Made by a program: the position numbers and the translations under genes. The notes under the pieces are model-generated. The model ran no database searches. It was given only the letters and a program-made list of their open reading frames with translations, and was not told where the DNA came from. From Plasmodium malariae (Eukaryota > Apicomplexa > Aconoidasida > Haemosporida > Plasmodiidae), in the NCBI RefSeq assembly GCF_900090045.1, contig NC_041786.1, forward strand, positions 1,172,001-1,236,000: a DNA stretch of 64,000 bases, given 5' to 3'. Shown here one piece after another: positions 10,711-22,172 of the stretch (position 1 is its first letter; each line of letters opens with the position of its first letter).

Positions 10711-11940
10711 GTGAATCAAACAAGCCATCTCGTATAGGCATTTCATTCCTTATGCTTTTTTCTTTAAAAAAAAAAAAAAAAACAAACAAAAAGAAATTTC
10801 CCTACAAGAATAGCAAAGAATGACTCTTCATTTAGGTTAAAAACGAAATAACGAAATAATATAGAAAAGAAATTAAATCGTTGAGTGTAGTTTAACCATA
10901 CTAATTTTTTACAAATAACACTGTAATAATTTTGCTTAAAGTACAACTTTTTCTTTATTTGATCTTTTTTCTTAAATAACTTTTTCATATACAACCCCCC
11001 CTTAATATGTATACGTATACAAAGTCTGCATGTACGTATGTATTTATATATATACATATACACATACATATATATATGTATATATATGTACTTATTTTTA
11101 TTAATGGATACTTATTTAAAAGAATGATTGTTCAAATAATATTTTATTTATTGTTTTTTTATACATAAAAAAAAAATTAATTAAATGGTTTTATAATCAT
11201 GTTATCCTTTTTTTCAAATTTTACAAAAGTTTCTTTTTTTCTTTTTTCCTTTTTTTGCACAAAACACTGCGTGTTATTTTAAAACATTAAAGTAAATAAA
11301 ATAAAACATAAAAAAAAATAAAAAAATTGAATGTAAAATATATAAATAACATATAAATATAAATAATACAATATGCTATTTTGCATACATTATGTATTAT
11401 GTTGTTTTTTCAACATCCAAATTGTACCTCTCAATTTTTATGTTACAACCATTCTGCTCATATAAAAATTAACTTCCCTTATTTTTCACCTATTTTCACA
11501 AAAACTGTATTTCCTACATTTTTTTATTTTCGTAAATATTTTTTCTTTTTTTTTTTCTTTACTTCTTTTTTCCATTACTCCCTAATTTATTTAAGTACTT
11601 TTTTCTTGATGTTATTATTCTTTTCCCTAACTTTTCGTTATAGGCTATATAAATTTTTTCATTCATTCGCATATCAATGAAAAAAAAAAAAAATTATATA
11701 AGGATGTATACATATTTATGTACGCACATAATTTATGTGTATAAGTGTACGTACATCGCCCTTATGCGAGAATATTATATATATGTACTTATTGGATTGA
11801 TATAGTATACAAAAAGTTTCCTTAAAATAGTTGTATATTCATCCATGCAAAAAGGCAGCGCTTATTATGTGTAAAAATATGTAATTATATTTTTTCAAAA
11901 AAATGTGAAGGGCGGTTACTTACGTGCTAAAAAAAAAAAA

Positions 11941-12117
11941 ATGGATAACTGTTTTGTCATTATAAAGCAATATAGTATATTGTTTTTTAAAAATTATAAA
12001 GGTAAACTTGCATGGAAACAAACAAAAAGAAATATTTATTCTACAAAAGTTGCAAGTGGTAAAACTAGTAAAATCAAAATATGTAAGAAGAAATATCATG
12101 TAATTTGCATGAAATGA
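11941..12117 (+). CDS. Possible small basic protein (58 residues), unrecognised
   Basis: An ATG-initiated frame of 58 codons follows a run of A. It encodes a short hydrophobic N-terminal stretch (CFVIIKQYSILFF) followed by a very Lys-rich tail ending in KICKKKYHVICMK. Its codon content is more mixed than the surrounding homopolymers. A small organellar ribosomal-type protein would have such a charge, but I see no family motif, and an AT-rich random frame of this length is not rare. Treat as a candidate only. Confidence 0.22.
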   Translation: MDNCFVIIKQYSILFFKNYKGKLAWKQTKRNIYSTKVASGKTSKIKICKKKYHVICMK

Positions 12118-12490
12118 GATTCTTAGGGATTAAAAAAAAAAAAGCTAATTATACTATCCCCGTAAACATATGCTCCATACTTGTCAGTAACACTTTCTAT
12201 GCATACACTTGCGAAAATGTGTACTGAATGTTAATGAGAGGAGGCTTAGAAGCTTATCTCTTTTTTCTTTTTTTTTTTAATTTTAAGCTTTTTTATGTTT
12301 GCGCTTTTTAATCTTTAGTAAGTTTCACTCGGAACATAGACAAGTACATATATATATACTTATATATGCGTACATACAAACATGTGCATATAACCTTTTT
12401 CTCATAAACTTCCAGCAAAACCGATTAACGTAACAGTTCATCCTCATGCAACGAATGTAAATCGTCTTTTTTTCATTTTCTTTAAACAAA

Positions 12491-15400
12491 ATGGACGAAG
12501 AAATTTTAAACAAACTAACGAGTAGAGAACTGAAACGGGTTAAAAAAAAAAATGAGACAAAATAATATGACAAAGTAGTATTACAAAATAATAATTTTCA
12601 TCAAATTTTTTTTATCCCTTGTGAAGTTATTTCATATCAGTAAAAGCTACACAATGATTTGTGCATAATTTTATGTTTATCTTCTTTATGTAGACTATTT
12701 TAGACAAGGCTAAGAATATTTTATCAGAACGAAAAAGCACTATAAATGAGAATTTTGAAAAGAGCATACATAATGGAAAATTAAATAACAATAGCAGTAG
12801 CAATGACAATAACAATAGCAGTAACAATGAGAATAGCAATAGCAGTAACAATGAGAATAGCAATAGCAGTAACAATGAGAATAGCAATAGCAGTAACAAT
12901 GAGAATAGCAATAGCAGTAACAATGAGAATAGCAATAGCAGTAACAATGAGAATAGCAATAGCAGTAACAATAACAGTGAGAGTAAATGTAACAGTAATG
13001 GACAAAGAGACAAAAAAAGTTATGAAGAAAAATCAAGGCGCGAAGAATTTACATCTGGGGCATTTGAAAAAAAAAAATATTTAGGGAATGAAAATAAAAA
13101 ATTTTTTAACCTCCAGGAGTTTTCACTCATATATTCAAAGATGGTTTATTTGAACAAAATTGAAAATGTCCACAATAAATTTTTTGTACCTGAATTTGTA
13201 TAACTTTTCATTTTTTCGATTTATTATTCCTTTTTATTTTATTTTGTTTTATTTAATTTAGCTCCTTGCTCTTCTTTAAACAATTTTGCTACAGTGTGAA
13301 ATAAACGATCTAGACTATGAGAATATAGAATATGAGTTGTTAATATCTTTCATGAACACGTTTAATAATGGTTACACAATATTCGTTACACGTTATTCGT
13401 TATGCGTGAATACGCGCCTACACGTGTGCATGTACTGATGTTCGTGCCTGCAAACATATTCGTGCCAACTGCTTTCTCATGTGCGTACGTGAGTCTTATT
13501 TTCGTACTGTGCTTATACGAAATTTCTCTTTTTAATCTATGCAGAGCTAAAATTTCAGTTAAAATTAAATGACAATGATAAACAAGAGGACAAGGAAAAC
13601 TGTGTGCTTCACAAAATGGCCAAAATATTCATCGATAAACTTATATATTATTGCTCCAATCCTATAATTTTTTTAACACAAAAAGATAACAATAATAACA
13701 GTCTATTTGATAATGAAATCATCGGTCAGATTAGTAGCTTTTTTGGTAAGCTCAAAGTGTATGTGTTGCTTGCATCTATTCAATTGTTCGTTTGTTCGTT
13801 TGTTCATTTGTTCGTTTGTTCGTTTGTTCATTTGTTCATTTGTTCGTTTGTTCATTTGTTCGTTTGTTCATTTGTTCATTTGTTCGTTTGTTCATTTGTT
13901 CATTTGTTCGTTTGTTCATTTGTTCATTTGTTCATGTATGTACGTCCATTTGTTCATGTATGTACGTCCATTTGAAAACAAGTTAAATACGATTTTTTTC
14001 ACAGAACAAATAGAACAAAATAGAAATGGGGATATTTTATTTAAAATATGTTTGAGTAAAATACTACAACAAATTTTTAACTTCAAGCCTAATCGTAAAC
14101 ATTCTCAGTGCATACGTCATACATATATATATATATCATACATACATATATATCATACATATATATATATATCATACATACATATATATCATACATACAT
14201 ATATATCATACATACATATATATCATACATACATATATATCATACATATAAACAATACTTTTATATGCCCTTAGAACACACATATTTGTGTCATGATTAT
14301 TTTGTAACCACTAAATAGTTAACATCTTTTTTCATCTTTCGTATAATAACATTGCAATTAACTTGTTTTACTTTCACATTTTTGTTTGTTGGAGTTTTTC
14401 TTATAAACATTTAATTTTTTTTTTTTTTTTTTTTTTTTAAATAAATAAGCTGAGGATATGGCTAGCTGGATTTCTAGGCAAGCTTTTGTAGTCCTGGTTA
14501 AAATATTAATTGATCAGGATATAAAAAAACATGAACAGTGTAATAACAATCAGTGAGAAAGGAAATAATATGCATACAAGTGTGTGCAGGTGTGCACATA
14601 TATATATATATATATATAGATATATAGATATAGATATAGATATATATGTTTGTATATATTAATACATTTTTGCTCATGTATGCATTAAAACATGACCTAT
14701 TTGAACTTTAAAAATCGATTTGGCAGGTATTACATACACAGTAGAGTTAATAAAAAAAAATCTGTCAAGCTTAGATTTTTTTCAAGTGGACAACGTTGTA
14801 GTTTTGATTGAAATTATCCAATATGCAATCATTTATTTATCGGAAAATAAATATAATACGGTGTGTTACACTTTCCTTACTTTTATAGTTGTTAATTTTT
14901 ACCAAAGTATTGCATTATTTATGAGTTTTTATATAAAGTGTAGCAATTTTTGTGTTTTATTATATTTTTTTATTTTAATAGAAAAATTGTTCATTTAATA
15001 GTGAAAGCTGGTTTGAGGACTTTGGAGATCTTGTATGACCAGATCAGGAAAAAAAAGAAAAATATAAAGAAAAAAAGAAAAAAGGAGAGAAATAAAGAAA
15101 TATGGAAAAAAAAGAAAAAAGGAAAGAAATAAAGATCAAAAGAACAAATAAACAAATGAACAAATGAACAAATGAACAAATGAACAAATGAACAAATGAA
15201 CTAATGAACAAATGAACAAATGAACAAATGAACTAATGAACAAATGAACAAATGAACAAATGATTAAAATTGTTTACTATTTCAAACATTCACGTTATGC
15301 TTAAATTTCACGTATTTGCCCAATGCAGATAAAGTCCCTAAGGAGTAGTGAATGGAAAATATTTCTAAACCAACTAATAGTCATAGAAACTTTTCTTTAT

Positions 15401-15538
15401 GATAAAAAAAGAGAAGGTACTAAAAAAGTTTTCAATAAATTATATAGACAGCAGATAGAACTCTCAGCTATTAAAAATTGTTCTTATTCCAAATGGTTTA
15501 AAATTGAGATGCCCTTGTCAATGAGCTTATTCAAATAA
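12491..15538 (+). CDS. Nine-exon conserved-type protein of unknown function (467 residues)
   Basis: I assembled this gene from splice signals and phase agreement: exons 12491-12538, 12694-13197, 13295-13370, 13545-13745, 14005-14094, 14450-14539, 14727-14860, 14982-15032 and 15329-15538 (TAA). All introns are GT..AG, and the phases fit through to the stop, giving 467 residues. The protein starts MDEEILNKLTSRELKR, has an Asn/Ser-rich insert in exon 2 (24-bp repeat, 8-residue period), and is then mostly helical and leucine/isoleucine-rich (for example SWISRQAFVVLVKILIDQDI and VVVLIEIIQYAIIYL), like a helical-repeat scaffold. It ends KWFKIEMPLSMSLFK. No catalytic motif, signal peptide or clear membrane span is visible. 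I do not recognise the family. The exon 6 acceptor (AAG after an A-rich stretch) is the weakest junction. Introns 4, 5 and 8 are packed with short tandem repeats. Confidence 0.72.
12781..12985 (+). repeat. 24-bp coding repeat (Asn/Ser/Glu), exon 2 of the nine-exon gene
   Basis: Tandem 24-bp units encode an eight-residue period of Asn and Ser with one Glu. It is in frame with the exon and therefore tolerated as a low-complexity loop. The reverse-strand open frames over it are shadows. Confidence 0.85.
13785..13938 (+). repeat. 8-bp repeat (TTTGTTCA/TTTGTTCG) in intron 4 of the nine-exon gene
   Basis: About 19 tandem 8-bp units, with A/G variation at the last base, fill the intron between exons 4 and 5. 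The units are complementary, with G-U wobble at the variable base, to the array in intron 8 of the same transcript. Confidence 0.88.
14120..14255 (+). repeat. CATACATATATAT repeat in intron 5 of the nine-exon gene
   Basis: Tandem units of about 16-18 bases (ATCATACATACATATAT type) lie in intron 5, followed at 14411-14438 by a long T run just before exon 6. Confidence 0.8.
15142..15264 (+). repeat. 8-bp repeat (AACAAATG) in intron 8 of the nine-exon gene
   Basis: About 15 units of AACAAATG, two with AACTAATG. The unit is the reverse complement of the intron 4 unit (CATTTGTT), and the array ends 65 bases before the exon 9 acceptor. Confidence 0.88.
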
Positions 15539-17821
15539 ATTCCAACAAGGTAAAAATAAAGTTATACAAACTTGCACGTTTAAAATATTGCTGCATGAGC
15601 ATTTGTATGTATGTATGTATGTATGTATGTATGCATGTATGCATGTATGCATGTATGCATGAATTTATGTATATATTTACGCATGTGTATACAAATTTCC
15701 AATTTTAACTCGTTAAATTTTACTTCTTACTCTTAATTTTTAAGGCGTAATAAAGAAATTTCTTGCAAACAAAACATGCTTATTAGATAAAGCTTAAAAA
15801 AAAAAAAAAAAAAAAAAAAATATCCTCTTATTCCATATAACTACAATATCCATTGTGAAGATTTACAGTAAAATGTAAGTTAATTAATTTTTTGATTTAT
15901 CATTTTTTTTCCATCTTATACACGTATGCGTATAACGTTGTGAAAAGTGGATGAAGAACAAACAAACAAACAAACAAACAAACAAACGAATGAATGAATG
16001 AACAGGTGAAAACTGCTTTACACACATTCAAAAATAGCCTCAATCTCCTTTCGAAAAAACTTGATAAAAATATATTTCCACATAACTGTAATTTTGTTTG
16101 TCTTTATAAATTTTAAATACTAACAGAACTTTTAAGAAAGGCCTTTGAAGGTGAAGATATGTACGATATAGCGAAAACACCTTTAAAGCTTATTTATTCA
16201 CATTTAACATGTACACATGTACATGTACATATAAAAAATAATTTAAATGGTAACATTAAGGTGAAAGGGTACTAAGTTTTAGTCTACTTTTACTATATCT
16301 TGTTTGCAGTATTTTGTTCACAGCATTTTGTTCACAGCATTTTGTTCACAGCATTTTGTTCACAGCATTTTGTTCACAGCATTTTGTTCACAGCATTTTG
16401 TTCACAACATTTTGTTCATAATATTTTCAGAACATTTTGAGTTCTAATATTAGGTCCAATTTTTGTTCATATGATTAAAACATTCATCATTTTTAAAGGA
16501 ATGCTTTATGGCTCTTTATGTTATGGTTAAATTTCGCACGAAAAAAGGAGCGCTCTGCGTAAGACTTCACGTATATATGTACAAATGTATACCTGCATAA
16601 ATATATACCCACATAAACATATACATATATAAAAACATGCATACACATGTATATGCATAACTGTGTTACGTTACGTATGGCAAATAATATCAAATAAACT
16701 GAAGAGCATATCCATATATTCAGAATTTTTTGTGCTTCAAATTTTCGTTTCGAATTTTCCATAATACTGTCATTTTCCTTCTGCGTGTAAATAATAAATA
16801 TTTACATATTCATACTTGTAAATACATGTACAACTAATATATATATATATATATATGTATAACTATATACATATTACATATTTTGCGTTTATAATTACCT
16901 ATAAATGTTTTGCTTATATTTTATATAATTACATATATATTAGTTTTAAATTTATGTAATTTGGTTTTTAACACTTGTATTAAAATTATTTCATATGTTC
17001 GAATCTTTTTTTTTTTTTTAAAAAAGAATTCTTAATTTTACTGCAGTAAAAGGTATTTTTTATTTTTATTTCTATTATTTTTCTGAGCTTTTTTGGTAAA
17101 AATTAAAACATTTTAATTTTAAAAAGTATAATTAAGAATTTTCTTCTTTTTTCATCTTTTTTTTTCTTTTTGCTTCTCTTTTCTTCTTTTTTCTTCTTTT
17201 TTCTTCTTTTTTCATTTTTACTTGTTTTTCATCCTTTTTTTTCTTTTTGCTTCTCTTTTCTTCGCTTTTCTTGTTTTTCCTTTTTTTCCATTTTTGAATA
17301 TATTTTTAAGCTTCTATTTTACAAGATAATTGTGAGTATAATTTTTTTAATTTTTTTTTTTTATAAACATTTTTTTTTCCGTCCTTTACATTTTTTTAAT
17401 ATTTAAAAGGTGTGTTGTTAGGAGAATATATGGCTAATACTTAAGCATATTTTTCATTCATGTTTCGTATTATTATGTACTATACGCGTATACATATAAT
17501 ATACGCATATATATGTATATATATGTATATGTACACTGTTTAGAGTAAAATTATATGCTAATAAAATATTGTAACATACCAAATCAAGTTGAATATAATA
17601 TTTCAACCTTTTTTTTTTTAGTAGACCGTTTTATTTACCTTTCCCATTTATATGTTTTTATTCTGAACGGCGCAATTTTGCCTTGCCAGTCATAATTTTG
17701 CAAAAGTGCGTAGGATTATATATGTGAAAATATATGTCCATACACGTATATGCGACAGGTACATACGTACAGATGCATACATACATATATACACATACGT
17801 ACGTACCAACCCATATAATTA

Positions 17822-17877
<56 letters not shown>

Positions 17878-18040
17878 GTGAGTACTTAAGCTCATATTGA
17901 CTTATTAAGTGACAGCAGGTGGGCCGCGTTCTTCACATTTGATGAAAAGGGAATCCGACCGTTTATATGTACAAAAACGAATGTACAGTTTTATATACAT
18001 ATTATTACAATCTTTTGATAACAGTAGTATGATTACAATC

Positions 18041-18075
<35 letters not shown>

Positions 18076-18410
18076 TACAATATGTACATATAATACATGT
18101 TCCTTTTATTTCCCCCCCTCCTTTTTCTCTACCCATCTTGCTTATCATTTTACCACGCACATATTTCATTTTTTTTTTTTTTTTTTTTTTTTTTTGTTGT
18201 ACTGCGCATTTAAGGTTAAACATTACGCGTGTGTATGTATGTATGTATGCATTCATGTATGTAATATATATATGTACAAGCCCATATGTAGTGTTCTGTG
18301 CTTAAATACCATATGTATTATAATGTACATTAAAGTAAAAATAGTGCGAAGAGGGTATAAGTGAAATAAAGAGTGTAAAAATATTAACGACCAACAAATC
18401 AAACTCCTCA
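15539..18410. other. Intergenic region upstream of the alpha/beta hydrolase
   Basis: About 2.9 kb without a supportable gene. It contains (GTAT)n near 15605-15660, (AAAC)n near 15958-15990, a 14-bp repeat at 16303-16410 (CAGCATTTTGTTCA, about 7 copies), long pyrimidine tracts at 17140-17400, (TA)n at 17831-17875 and 18044-18071, and T27 near 18169-18195. The open frames are repeats or homopolymers. Confidence 0.7.
16303..16415. repeat. 14-bp tandem repeat (CAGCATTTTGTTCA)
   Basis: Seven or so nearly perfect copies in intergenic DNA, with decay at the right end (ACAACATTTTGTTCATAATATTTT). Confidence 0.88.
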
Positions 18411-19901
18411 ATGAATGAAACTAATAATGAGAAATCTAAACGAAATTTAATTGAGAAAGTAAGTAGTGAAAAAGATAATTCGATTAATGAAGGAGTGAAT
18501 ATACCGACTGACCAAAGAGCTAATGAGAGCAAAGGTTTCAGTAACAGTTACGAAAATTATGGCAGCAGTATGAGTAGCAGTAATAACAACAGAAGCAATA
18601 CTGGAAGTACTAGCGGTAATAATGTAGGCAGTACTAGCGGTAATAATGTAGGCAGTACTAGCGGTAATAATGTAGGCAGTACTAGCGGTAATAATGTAGG
18701 CAGTACTAGCGGTAATAATGTAGGCAGTACTAGCGGTAATAATGTAGGCAGTACTAGTGGTAATAATGTAGGCAGTACTAGCGGTAATAATGTAGGCAGT
18801 ACTAGTGGTAATAATGTAGGCAGTACTAGCGGTAATAATGTAGGCAGTACTAGTGGTAACAACATAGGAAGTAGAAACAGTAACAGCAACGGTGGGGGGG
18901 AGAGACGCGTAAGTAGTTTCAAGGAGGGAAACCCCAACGGCAAAGATACTGCATCGACGAAAAAGTTAGAGAGCGGTTTAAATGAAGAGAAAGAAACAAA
19001 AAAGAATTACATGCAATATGATGATGGTAATCCAGAAATAAATTTTTTTATTAATAAAGATAATTTAAAAATAGCTAGATATGCATGGAAGGCAGAAAAC
19101 CCTAAAGCGTATGTATTTGCTTTACATGGAATTACATCACATCTGAGAAACGAATATTTAAATTATATGGGTAGACCTGCATGGGTTGATCAAAGAAAGG
19201 ATGAACACCGTGAAAAAGGAAATAATGAAAAGGAGGGATCATTAAGAAGAGGGTTCATTAAAATAGGGGGCAACTACCTTAGTAAAAGCGGGTCTGTAAA
19301 GGAGCACGAGAAGTATGTGATTCCTAATGGCAACGACTGCAACGACTGCAACGACCGCAACGACCGCAACGACCGCAACGACCGCAACGACCGCAACGAC
19401 CGCAACGACCGCAACGACTGCAACGACTGCATTAATGGCATCAGCAATGGAAATTATAATAACAGCACCAGTAATAATAATAATGGTAACATAGGTGGTA
19501 GTGCGCGAGTCAATGCTCCCGGTAGCGCTAATATAAGGGCGTTGAGCTTCTCCTCGGGTAAAGTAAGACAAAGATCGTACGATCGAGAAATGAGGAGCCA
19601 GAGTAATACAAATTCTTCGGATGAAGAAGAGGAGGAGTACGATGATGATGATGATGATGATAATGACTCTTCGTCTTTATCATGCAGTTCATCCGAACTA
19701 GGGGATAAGAGAAACTTAGAAAAGAAGTTAACAATGTTTTTGTCCTGCTCATCTTGTATTTCAAATTTAAATGAAACGATGAATCATGTGAACAGCAAAT
19801 TCAGTGAGGGTGCTTTAAATAGTGGTAACAGTAATGACTATAACTGTAACTATAGCAACAGTAACATTAACAGCAATAGTTTTAATAATACAAATAGCTT
19901 C

Positions 19902-19946
<45 letters not shown>

Positions 19947-21626
19947 GATACTAATACTAATACTAATACTAATTATTATTATAAATATAACTATAACGAT
20001 GATGATGAGTGTAGTGATAACGCTATAGACGACGAAAATGTATTGTTACCTAATAAGGCGGATGTAACAAAGCATTATGACTCAAGTGTATATTACTGCT
20101 CTATGTGTGGCATATGTGAATACTGTAATTGTGGTGTAAGAACATTATCATATAAAAATAGTTGGATAGAAATGCTAAATGAAAATGATTTTTCGTTTGT
20201 TGGTATTGATAATCAGTCACATGGATTATCAGAAGGATTTAAAAACTATCGTTGTTATATTGAAGATTTCGATAATTTCATCCTGGACGCTGTTCAAGCT
20301 TTAGAAATATTTGTTAATGAATGGAAAGAAAGAAATGAGTTAAAGCCAATAATTATTATGGGTTTATCTATGGGTGGTTGTATAGCCTTAAAATCGTTAG
20401 AATATATATATAGATCTAATAAAGAATGGAAATCATATATAAAATCTTTAGTATTAGTATCACCTATGATTAGTTTAGGTAAACAAAAAAACAAAATTAG
20501 TAATAGACTTCTAATATCAGCAACGAAATTTCTTAAATACTTCTTCCCACTACTTCCAGTTAATGTAAAAGAAAGTAATCCCATGTATCCATGGATTAAA
20601 CATGATTCGGAAATTGATCCATATCAATATTGTGGGCCCTTAAGAGTACGAATAGCAGCAGAATGTGTCGGTGCAGCTGACAGTTGCTTGACGTATAAAA
20701 ATTTAAAATATATAGAGGATGGAGATGTTGATATTATAGTGATTCAGTCCAAACATGACTGCATTGTTGATCCCAGTGGTGCTATCCATATGATGAGGAG
20801 ACTGCTCCGTATATATGACAAGAAAAAGGGCAAAAAAAGGAAAAAAAAAAATGCTGATTGGGATAGAATGAAGCGAGGCGTTAATAGTAGAGTAAGCACC
20901 AGTATTAATGGAGGTGTTAATGACGGCGTTAATTGTAGCGTTAGTAAGAACCGTCTCATGTTCTTAAACCAAATTAGCAGTATGAAAAGAGACGCTGAGG
21001 GTACACTACATGAAGGTAAGGAAGCAAATGATGATATCATGTGTTGCAAAGAGAATGTAGATACAACACCCTCCAATGAAAGACAGAAAGACATGAAGAA
21101 CAGTGTAGAAGGGTATATAGGAAGCCCAGGTAAGGGTAACAGTAATGATGGCATCAATCTTGTTAGTGTATGTCGTTCTAGTGATAACAATACATGCAGT
21201 AGCAAGAGGGCTAGTGTGAATACAGAAATAGGAAAAGGGGAACGGAAATCGCATATAGGTAGTTTTGCTCACTTATACGAGAAGAAGAATATTCTGTCAA
21301 GTTTAGTATATTCCCACGAATCATTTAACCGAATAAATAAAAATGATGAAATTTTCCCCATTTCAAATACCGAAAACGACATAAAGAGTGAGAGAATTAT
21401 ATGGAATACATTTGATTATGGTTATTATAAATCTTTTAAATTAAAAAAAAATATAAAAAATAAAAATCATTCTTTATCTAGTGATGAGGAATTTAAAAAT
21501 CTAAGTGTTTATATTTTAAGATATGGTTGTCATACCTTACCAGGGGAACCAAACACAAGAGAAACAATCTCGCTTTTGGTGGATTGGCTCAATGATACAT
21601 GCCATAAATACATTTACAAAAAGTGA
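18411..21626 (+). CDS. Alpha/beta hydrolase (lysophospholipase/monoacylglycerol-lipase type) with large low-complexity inserts
   Basis: Single exon, 1071 residues, probably a serine hydrolase acting on lipid esters. The first core segment has ALHGITSH (His239-Gly240, oxyanion region). The nucleophile elbow is GLSMGG with Ser653. The acid is Asp783 in SKHDCIVDP, and the catalytic His is His1041 in YGCHTLPGE. The family is normally about 300-400 residues. Here an insert of roughly 300 residues (about 260-570, with NDR and Asn repeats and an acidic stretch) follows the first strand, and another of about 200 (about 810-1015) separates Asp from His. The N-terminal region (about 60-160) is a perfect GSTSGNNV repeat. 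No signal peptide or membrane segment is obvious. The start is the first ATG of the open frame, preceded by an in-frame stop region. Substrate is not deducible. Confidence 0.9.
18603..18867 (+). repeat. 24-bp coding repeat (GSTSGNNV x11)
   Basis: Eleven near-identical 24-bp units lie in the N-terminus of the hydrolase, encoding GSTSGNNV (last copy GSTSGNNI). The only nucleotide differences are a few AGC/AGT changes plus the last copy, which indicates recent expansion. Confidence 0.93.
19327..19430 (+). repeat. 9-bp coding repeat (Asn-Asp-Arg/Cys)
   Basis: About 11 copies of AACGACCGC/AACGACTGC within the hydrolase insert encode NDR or NDC triplets. It is unusually G+C-rich for this genome. 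Confidence 0.9.
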
Positions 21627-21654
21627 AGCTGCGCGCCCAAAGTCGATCAGTGGC

Positions 21655-21795
21655 ATGGATAGCAGCACGACCAGCAGAACGACCAACAGAACGACCAACA
21701 GAACGACCAACAGAACGACCAACAGAACGACCAGCAGAACGACCAGCAGAACGATCAGCAGAACGATCAGCAGAACGACCAGCGGAACGAATAAC
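21655..21795 (+). repeat. 12-bp repeat directly 3' of the hydrolase stop
   Basis: Tandem AGAACGACCAAC/AGAACGACCAGC units begin about 30 bases after the TGA. All frames stay open through it, giving spurious frames of Arg-Thr-Thr, Glu-Arg-Pro-Thr or Leu-Val-Val type. It probably lies in the 3' untranslated region. Confidence 0.85.
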
Positions 21796-22139
21796 AACAC
21801 ACGCACATGTAAGAAACAGCTGTTAATATTTTCACCTATTCGATTTTTTAACACTACCCTCTTCCTCTATTTATTATTAACCGTTCTTAGGTTTACTACT
21901 CTGTTGTAAAGTGCGGTATGTATGTACGTATATGGGGTGTATGTGTGTAACCCTGCATGCCCCTTTTTCTTGTGTGCAATTACGAGTCTACCAATTTTGC
22001 ATTTTATCTACTCATATTTTTTTATAAATGTATTATATTATACTGTTATATGTGTGTATTTCTGTTGTATGTACGATATATATTTTACTAAATTTTTATT
22101 TTTCAAATTTTTTATTTTTAATAAATATAGTCTGTACTT

Positions 22140-22172
<33 letters not shown>

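Larger units (their letters stand above)
9007..12490. other. Intergenic region (divergent: Sir2A promoter side and upstream of the nine-exon gene)
   Basis: About 3.5 kb that includes 5' flanking DNA of two genes facing away from each other. It contains a (GT)n tract near 9139-9165, many poly(A)/poly(T) runs, and two weak coding candidates listed separately: an exon-like island at 10646-10710 and a 58-codon frame at 11941-12117. Nothing else is supportable. Confidence 0.65.

Noticed and set aside
12627..13084. Reverse-strand Leu/Ser, Cys/Tyr and Ile/Val frames and a forward Met/Ile/Val frame
   Set aside because: Shadows of the 24-bp coding repeat in exon 2 of the nine-exon gene.
13604..14318. 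Forward frames of 123 and 203 codons (Phe/Val/Cys/Ser/His type)
   Set aside because: They read out of real exon 4 into the 8-bp repeat of intron 4 (and into exon 5 and the intron 5 repeat) and are not separate genes.
18557..18943. Reverse frame of 128 codons of Leu/Pro/Val repeats
   Set aside because: Antisense of the GSTSGNNV repeat in the hydrolase.
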